Part shown: in pieces, positions 59,312-64,000 of the stretch
How positions within the stretch are numbered: position 1 is the first letter of the stretch
Layout: each line of letters starts with the position of its first letter
Source: Hydrogenophilales bacterium
GTDB lineage: Bacteria > Pseudomonadota > Gammaproteobacteria > Burkholderiales > Thiobacillaceae
Assembly: GCA_016195805.1 (NCBI GenBank)
Contig: JACPYT010000006.1
Span: 96,451-160,450, forward strand
Direction: 5' to 3'
DNA: 64,000 bases
The notes under the pieces: model-generated
Told to the model about the DNA's origin: nothing
Database searches by the model: none
Seen by the model: only the letters and a program-made list of their open reading frames with translations
Translations under genes and position numbers: made by a program

Positions 59312-60619
59312 ATGTCCAATCTGCGCCTGATTCTCGACTGGAGCCTATACCGGCTGGCCCTGCTGCTGGCCGCGCCGCTGATTCCGCTGCGGCTGCTGTG
59401 GCGCGGACGGCGCGAGCGCGGCTATCTGCGGCACTGGGGCGAGCGGCTGGCGCTCGGCCCGGCGCCGGCGGCCGGTGCGCTGTGGATCCATGCGGTATCG
59501 GTCGGCGAGATGCGCGCGGCGCAGCCGCTGGTTGCCGCGCTGCGCGACGCGCATCCGGACGCGCCGCTGCTGCTCACCTGCATGACGCCGACGGGACGCG
59601 CCACCGCCGAAGCGCTGTACGGCAGCTTCGCGCGCATCGTCTATCTGCCCTACGACTACGCCTGGTCGATGCGCCGCTTCCTGCGCCGGGTACGGCCGCG
59701 CGTCGGCATCCTGATGGAGACCGAGTTGTGGCCCAACCTCGTCCATGCGGCCGCGCGGGCCGACGTACCGCTGGTGCTGGCGAACGCGCGGCTGTCGGCG
59801 CGCTCGGCGCGCGGTTATGCGCGGCTGCGGGGGCTGACGCAGGCGTGCCTCGAGCGCATCGCCGTCGCCGCCGCGCAGACCGAAGCCGATGCGGCGCGCC
59901 TGCGCAGCCTGGGCGCGATGACGCTTCACGTCACCGGCAATCTCAAGTTCGACATCGCGCCGCCTGCCGACCTGCTCGAACGCGGCGCGGGCTGGAAAGC
60001 GCACTGGGGATCGCGCCCGGTGCTGCTCGCGGCGAGCACGCGCGAAGGCGAGGAGGCGCCGCTGTTGCGCGCCTTCGCCGAGACCGCGCCGGCCGGCGTG
60101 CTGCTGGTGCTGGTGCCGCGCCATCCGCAGCGCTTCGACGAGGTGGCGGGCCTGATCGAAGCGGCAGGTCTAAGGTACCAGCGGCGCAGCACGCTCGGCG
60201 ATGTGCCGCTGAGCCCCCAAATTCGCGTGCTGCTGGGCGACAGCCTCGGCGAACTGTTCGCGTACTACGCGGCGTGCGACGTCGCCTTTGTCGGCGGCAG
60301 CCTGATGCCGCTGGGCGGGCAGAACCTGATCGAGGCGGCAAGCGTGGGGCGGCCGGTGCTGGTGGGGCCGCATACCTTCAACTTCGAGGAAGCGACGCAG
60401 CGGGCGATCGAGGCCGGCGCTGCGCTACGGGTGAGCGATGCCGGCGATTTGATGACGAACGCGCTGACGCTGCTGGACGATGCGGCGGAATGCGCCCGCA
60501 TGGGCAGAGCGGGCCTGGCGTTCGCCGCGCGCCATCGCGGCGCGGCGAGCCGGGTGGCAAGCCTTATTTCGCCGCTGGTTTCAGATAGCGGTCGATCTCG
60601 GCCAGGTCGGCCGGGCTGA
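59312..60619 (+). CDS. waaA: 3-deoxy-D-manno-octulosonic acid (Kdo) transferase
   Basis: WaaA/KdtA adds Kdo to lipid IVA at the inner membrane. The 435-aa protein has an N-terminal anchor (LALLLAAPLIPLRLLW), WIHAVSVGEMRAAQPL, TGRATAE, METELWPNLVHAA and the C-terminal GGSLMPLGGQNLIEAA donor motif. The length is usual, but its 3' end overlaps the convergent tolC by 56 bp. Confidence 0.95.
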   Translation: MSNLRLILDWSLYRLALLLAAPLIPLRLLWRGRRERGYLRHWGERLALGPAPAAGALWIHAVSVGEMRAAQPLVAALRDAHPDAPLLLTCMTPTGRATAEALYGSFARIVYLPYDYAWSMRRFLRRVRPRVGILMETELWPNLVHAAARADVPLVLANARLSARSARGYARLRGLTQACLERIAVAAAQTEADAARLRSLGAMTLHVTGNLKFDIAPPADLLERGAGWKAHWGSRPVLLAASTREGEEAPLLRAFAETAPAGVLLVLVPRHPQRFDEVAGLIEAAGLRYQRRSTLGDVPLSPQIRVLLGDSLGELFAYYAACDVAFVGGSLMPLGGQNLIEAASVGRPVLVGPHTFNFEEATQRAIEAGAALRVSDAGDLMTNALTLLDDAAECARMGRAGLAFAARHRGAASRVASLISPLVSDSGRSRPGRPG

Positions 60620-61874
60620 GGCTGCCCACGGCGGCCTTGAGCGACAGCCCCGACAGCAGATAGGCATAGCGCGCGCCGGCCAGATCGCGGCGGGCGGAAA
60701 ACACCTGCTGCTCGGCGTTCAGCACGTCGAGGCTGGTGCGCACGCCGACCTGCAAGCCGAGCTTGGTGGAATCGAGCTGGGCCTGGCTTGAGACCAGCGC
60801 CTGTTCCAGCGCGCGCACACGGGCCGCGCCGCTGTTGACGTTGAGCCAGGCCTGACGGGCCTGCAGGCCGGCGTCGCGGGTGGCGTTTTCCAGGTCCTGG
60901 CGCGCCTTTTCCTGGTTGGCGACGGCTTCGCGCACGCGGGAACTGGTCAGCCCGCCCTGGTAGATCGGCACGTTAAGTTGCAATCCGACGCTGGCGACGC
61001 GCGAGTCGATCTGCATCGTGCCGAAATTCTGGTTGTTGTTGACGTTGTAGCCGGCGACGGCATCCAGCGTGGGATAGTGGCCGGCGCGATTGCGTTCGAC
61101 TTCCTGGTCGGCGATGGTCTTGGCGATGCGCTGGATTTCGGCCTGCAGGTTGCCCTGGGACGCGCGCGCAGCCCAATCGTCGATCGTGCCGGACTCGGCC
61201 TTGAACTGCGCCGGCTCGGCCAGCGCGTCGAGGGCGCCGGGCGGCTTGCCGATGAGTTTTTCCAGCGCGCGCAGGCGGATGTCGAGGCTGTTCTGCTCGG
61301 CGATTTCCTGCGCCACGGCGAGGTCGTAACGCGCCTGCGCTTCATGGGTGTCGGTGATGGTGGCGGTGCCGACCTCGAAGTTGCGCTTGGCGGCGGCCAG
61401 CTGCTCGGTGATCGCCGCCTTCTGCGCTTCGATGAAGGCGATGTTGTCCTGCGACTGCAGCACGTCGAAGTAGGCCTGGGCGACGCGCAGGATCAGGTCC
61501 TGCCCGGCGGCCTTGAGCTGCATCTCGGCGATCTTGACCTGCTGTTTGGATTGCGCGTACTGCAGCCAGTTCTGCATGCGGAACAGCGGCTGCGCGGCGG
61601 TGACCGAATAGCCGTTGGAGGTGTATTGGGAGTCGCCGCCAGGCAGGCTGGAGTGGAGATCGTAGCGCGTGACATTGCCGCCTGCATTGACGTTGGGCAG
61701 CAGCCCGGCGCGGCCCTGCACCGACTTTTCCTGGCCCGCCTGATACGCGGCACGGGCGGCGGCATATTGCGCATCGTAGGCCTGCGCGTCCTGATAGACG
61801 GCGGACAGGTTCTCCGCGTGGACGGCGGGCGTCAGGGCCAGGGCAATGGCGAGGGACAGGGGCTTGAATGGCAT
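60564..61874 (-). CDS. tolC: TolC-family outer membrane efflux channel
   Basis: A 436-aa outer membrane/periplasmic tunnel protein with signal peptide (about 1-20, VHA-ENLS) and the duplicated OEP domains (QDAQAYDAQYAAARAAYQAG, PLFRMQNWLQYAQSKQQVKI, PIYQGGLTSSRVREAVANQE). It would serve RND, MFS or type I export pumps, none of which are in the window. Third in the pcm-rhodanese-tolC run. The coding end overlaps waaA on the other strand. Confidence 0.92.
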   Translation of the reverse strand: MPFKPLSLAIALALTPAVHAENLSAVYQDAQAYDAQYAAARAAYQAGQEKSVQGRAGLLPNVNAGGNVTRYDLHSSLPGGDSQYTSNGYSVTAAQPLFRMQNWLQYAQSKQQVKIAEMQLKAAGQDLILRVAQAYFDVLQSQDNIAFIEAQKAAITEQLAAAKRNFEVGTATITDTHEAQARYDLAVAQEIAEQNSLDIRLRALEKLIGKPPGALDALAEPAQFKAESGTIDDWAARASQGNLQAEIQRIAKTIADQEVERNRAGHYPTLDAVAGYNVNNNQNFGTMQIDSRVASVGLQLNVPIYQGGLTSSRVREAVANQEKARQDLENATRDAGLQARQAWLNVNSGAARVRALEQALVSSQAQLDSTKLGLQVGVRTSLDVLNAEQQVFSARRDLAGARYAYLLSGLSLKAAVGSLSPADLAEIDRYLKPAAK

Positions 61875-61899
61875 GGTGGTTCAGTCCTGGATAGGGGGT

Positions 61900-62217
61900 T
61901 CAGTAGCGCGGCATGGCCGGATCGACTTCGTCGGCCCAGGCGGCCACGCCGCCCGAGAGATTGACGACGTCGCTGAAGCCGGCCGTCTCCAGATAGCGTG
62001 CGGCGTGATAGCTGCGTACCCCATGATGGCAGATGACGACTGTTTCGGCATCCTTGTTCAATTCCGACAGGCGCGCGGGCAGTTCGCGCATCGGGATCAG
62101 GATCGCGCCGGGCAGGCGGCAGAGGTTCCATTCCCACGGCTCGCGCACATCGAGCAGCACCGGCGTGTGGCCGGACTGGATATGCGCGGCGAGTTCGGGT
62201 GGTCGGAACTGGCGCAT
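61900..62217 (-). CDS. Single-domain rhodanese-like sulfurtransferase
   Basis: A 105-aa cytosolic rhodanese (GlpE-type) with the active-site loop CHHGVRS (Cys near 62), LLDVREPWEWN and GFSDVVNLSGGVAAWADEV. Its start overlaps the pcm stop by one base. The conserved neighbourhood with pcm and tolC suggests a co-regulated operon, though the functional link is unknown. Confidence 0.92.
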   Translation of the reverse strand: MRQFRPPELAAHIQSGHTPVLLDVREPWEWNLCRLPGAILIPMRELPARLSELNKDAETVVICHHGVRSYHAARYLETAGFSDVVNLSGGVAAWADEVDPAMPRY

Positions 62218-62870
62218 CAGAATACGAAGGCGGCAGGGTGGGGCGCATTCAGCAGCGGCGCCACGCAGGTTTCGAACAGCGTCACGCTGCGAAATGCGCC
62301 GGGCGCGGTGCAGGTGACGAGCTGCGCCTGCATCACCGGCGCTTCACCGACGATGGCGAACAGGCGGCCGCCCACATGAAGGCGGCGGCGGAAGGCCTCC
62401 GACAGCAGCGGGGTCGAGCCGGTGAGCACGATCACGTCGAAGCTGGCTTCGTCGGGCCAGTCGTGGGCGCCGTCGCCGGGGTGCAGCACGATGTTCCCGA
62501 AACCGTGCGCGCGCAGCTTCTGCGTGGCGGCCGCGGTGAATTCGGGGACGATGTCGATCGACACCACGTTGGCCGCTTGGGAGGCGAGGAGCGCCGTGAG
62601 ATAACCGCTGCCGGTGCCGATTTCCAGCACGCGGTCGCTCGGGCGGATGGCGAGTTCCTGCAGCGCGCGCGCTTCCAGTTTGGGCGTCCACATCGTCTGG
62701 CCATGGCCGAGCGGAATTTCCATGTCGACGAAGGCCAGCGCCCGGTGCGCCTCGGGCACGAAGTCTTCGCGGCGCACCCGGGACAGCAGGTCGAGTACCG
62801 CCTGATTCAGCACATCCCAGGGGCGGATCTGCTGTTCCACCATGTTGTAGCGCGCCTGCTCGATGTCCAT
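62217..62870 (-). CDS. pcm: Protein-L-isoaspartate O-methyltransferase family protein
   Basis: A 217-aa methyltransferase with MVEQQIRPWDVLNQAVLDLL, GHGQTMWTPKLEARALQEL and the SAM motif VLEIGTGSGYLTALLA. It belongs to the Pcm family but is the betaproteobacterial variant always linked to rhodanese-tolC. Isoaspartate repair is likely yet not certain. Confidence 0.87.
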   Translation of the reverse strand: MDIEQARYNMVEQQIRPWDVLNQAVLDLLSRVRREDFVPEAHRALAFVDMEIPLGHGQTMWTPKLEARALQELAIRPSDRVLEIGTGSGYLTALLASQAANVVSIDIVPEFTAAATQKLRAHGFGNIVLHPGDGAHDWPDEASFDVIVLTGSTPLLSEAFRRRLHVGGRLFAIVGEAPVMQAQLVTCTAPGAFRSVTLFETCVAPLLNAPHPAAFVF

Positions 62871-62949
62871 GCCGTACCCTTGTATATCAATAAGTTAGAT
62901 GGGGTCTTGCCTTGCAATTATTCCACATTTCGGCTACCTTGAGCCGCTC

Positions 62950-63040
62950 GCCAGGGGTCTCCAGCCGGACGGTTTGCAGGATGGAGTGAGACATACCCTT
63001 TGAACCTGATGCGGTTGAGACCGCCGTAGGGAGGCCGATT
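62950..63040 (+). ncRNA. Thiamine pyrophosphate (TPP) riboswitch
   Basis: The sequence has CCAGGGGTCTCC, GAGACATACCC, the signature TTTGAACCTGATGCGGTTGA and CCGCCGTAGGGA, the standard THI-box order. It lies about 95 nt upstream of thiC and represses thiamine synthesis when TPP is bound. Confidence 0.96.
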
Positions 63041-63059
63041 ACAGCCTCCCGCATTTCAT

Positions 63060-63095
63060 CCAGGGAGGTGGATTCCAGCCTCCCCCTGTTTTTTC
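63060..63095 (+). terminator. Terminator in the thiC riboswitch expression platform
   Basis: The stem CAGGGAGG...CCTCCCCCTG is followed by TTTTTT. A competing stem GGGAGGC-CGATTACA-GCCTCCC (63029-63049) overlaps the riboswitch 3' end, so the leader can switch between alternative pairings before the thiC ATG. Confidence 0.8.
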
Positions 63096-63134
63096 CAGCG
63101 AGGCTGTCCACGGCCTCCTGCTTTTGGAGCGCCC

Positions 63135-64000
<866 letters not shown>

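Overview
The window is 64 kb of GC-rich chromosome from a betaproteobacterium. Gene content and order (atpC-glmU-glmS, priA-argS-SPOR-dsbA, zapB-zapA-6S RNA-5-FCL, miaB-phoH-ybeY-corC behind a tRNA, pcm-rhodanese-tolC, TPP riboswitch-thiC) suggest the Thiobacillus/Hydrogenophilales neighbourhood; this placement is inferred from gene content and composition only. It is mostly housekeeping chromosome. I see no prophage, transposase gene or CRISPR array.

Layout. 0-4.7 kb: end of the ATP synthase operon, an OmpA-like envelope protein, and glmU-glmS for UDP-GlcNAc and its GlcN-6-P precursor. 4.7-13.7 kb, minus strand: response regulator, SDR, DsbA, SPOR protein, argS, priA, a Tim44-like protein and hemE, with a DnaA-box-containing gap upstream of priA. 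13.7-20.7 kb: an envelope cluster with small periplasmic proteins, a FadL-type porin, an EF-hand/BON protein, a DUF1328 membrane protein, and a GlrK-QseG-GlrR type two-component system. 20.7-27 kb: gltD and gltB, separated exactly by a structured repeat. 27-37.8 kb: mixed metabolism, including an in-frame IlvD plus hexose-6-phosphate mutarotase fusion, lgt, a tRNA-Ala, an orphan ParA and a cytochrome c. 37.9-42.6 kb: a complete branched-chain amino-acid type ABC transporter (livKHMGF). 42.7-44 kb: 5-FCL, 6S RNA, zapA, zapB. 44-47.3 kb: cobalamin riboswitch, btuB and cobO. 47.3-54.1 kb: glycosyltransferase, gluQ, tRNA(CAT) and miaB-phoH-ybeY-corC. 54-63 kb: MidA-like methyltransferase, pteridine reductase, bactofilin, a composition-atypical DUF2971 gene, a nucleotide-sugar epimerase, waaA, tolC, rhodanese and pcm. 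The window ends inside thiC, preceded by a TPP riboswitch.

Three observations stand out. (1) A local sigma-54 circuit: next to the GlrR-type activator, both the DUF1328 gene and the EF-hand/BON gene carry a correctly spaced -24/-12 element, and upstream of these lie one perfect and two near-perfect copies of the TGTC-N10-GACA operator known for enterobacterial GlrR. (2) A family of about 245-271 bp intergenic elements (22180-22444, 44043-44313, and a diverged one at 50297-50540). Each has long terminal inverted repeats; the two closest members also share two internal hairpins whose loops are conserved while the stems differ but stay complementary. The copies sit exactly at the gltB/gltD junction, at the btuB riboswitch promoter and at the miaB start codon. 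(3) The IlvD-mutarotase fusion.
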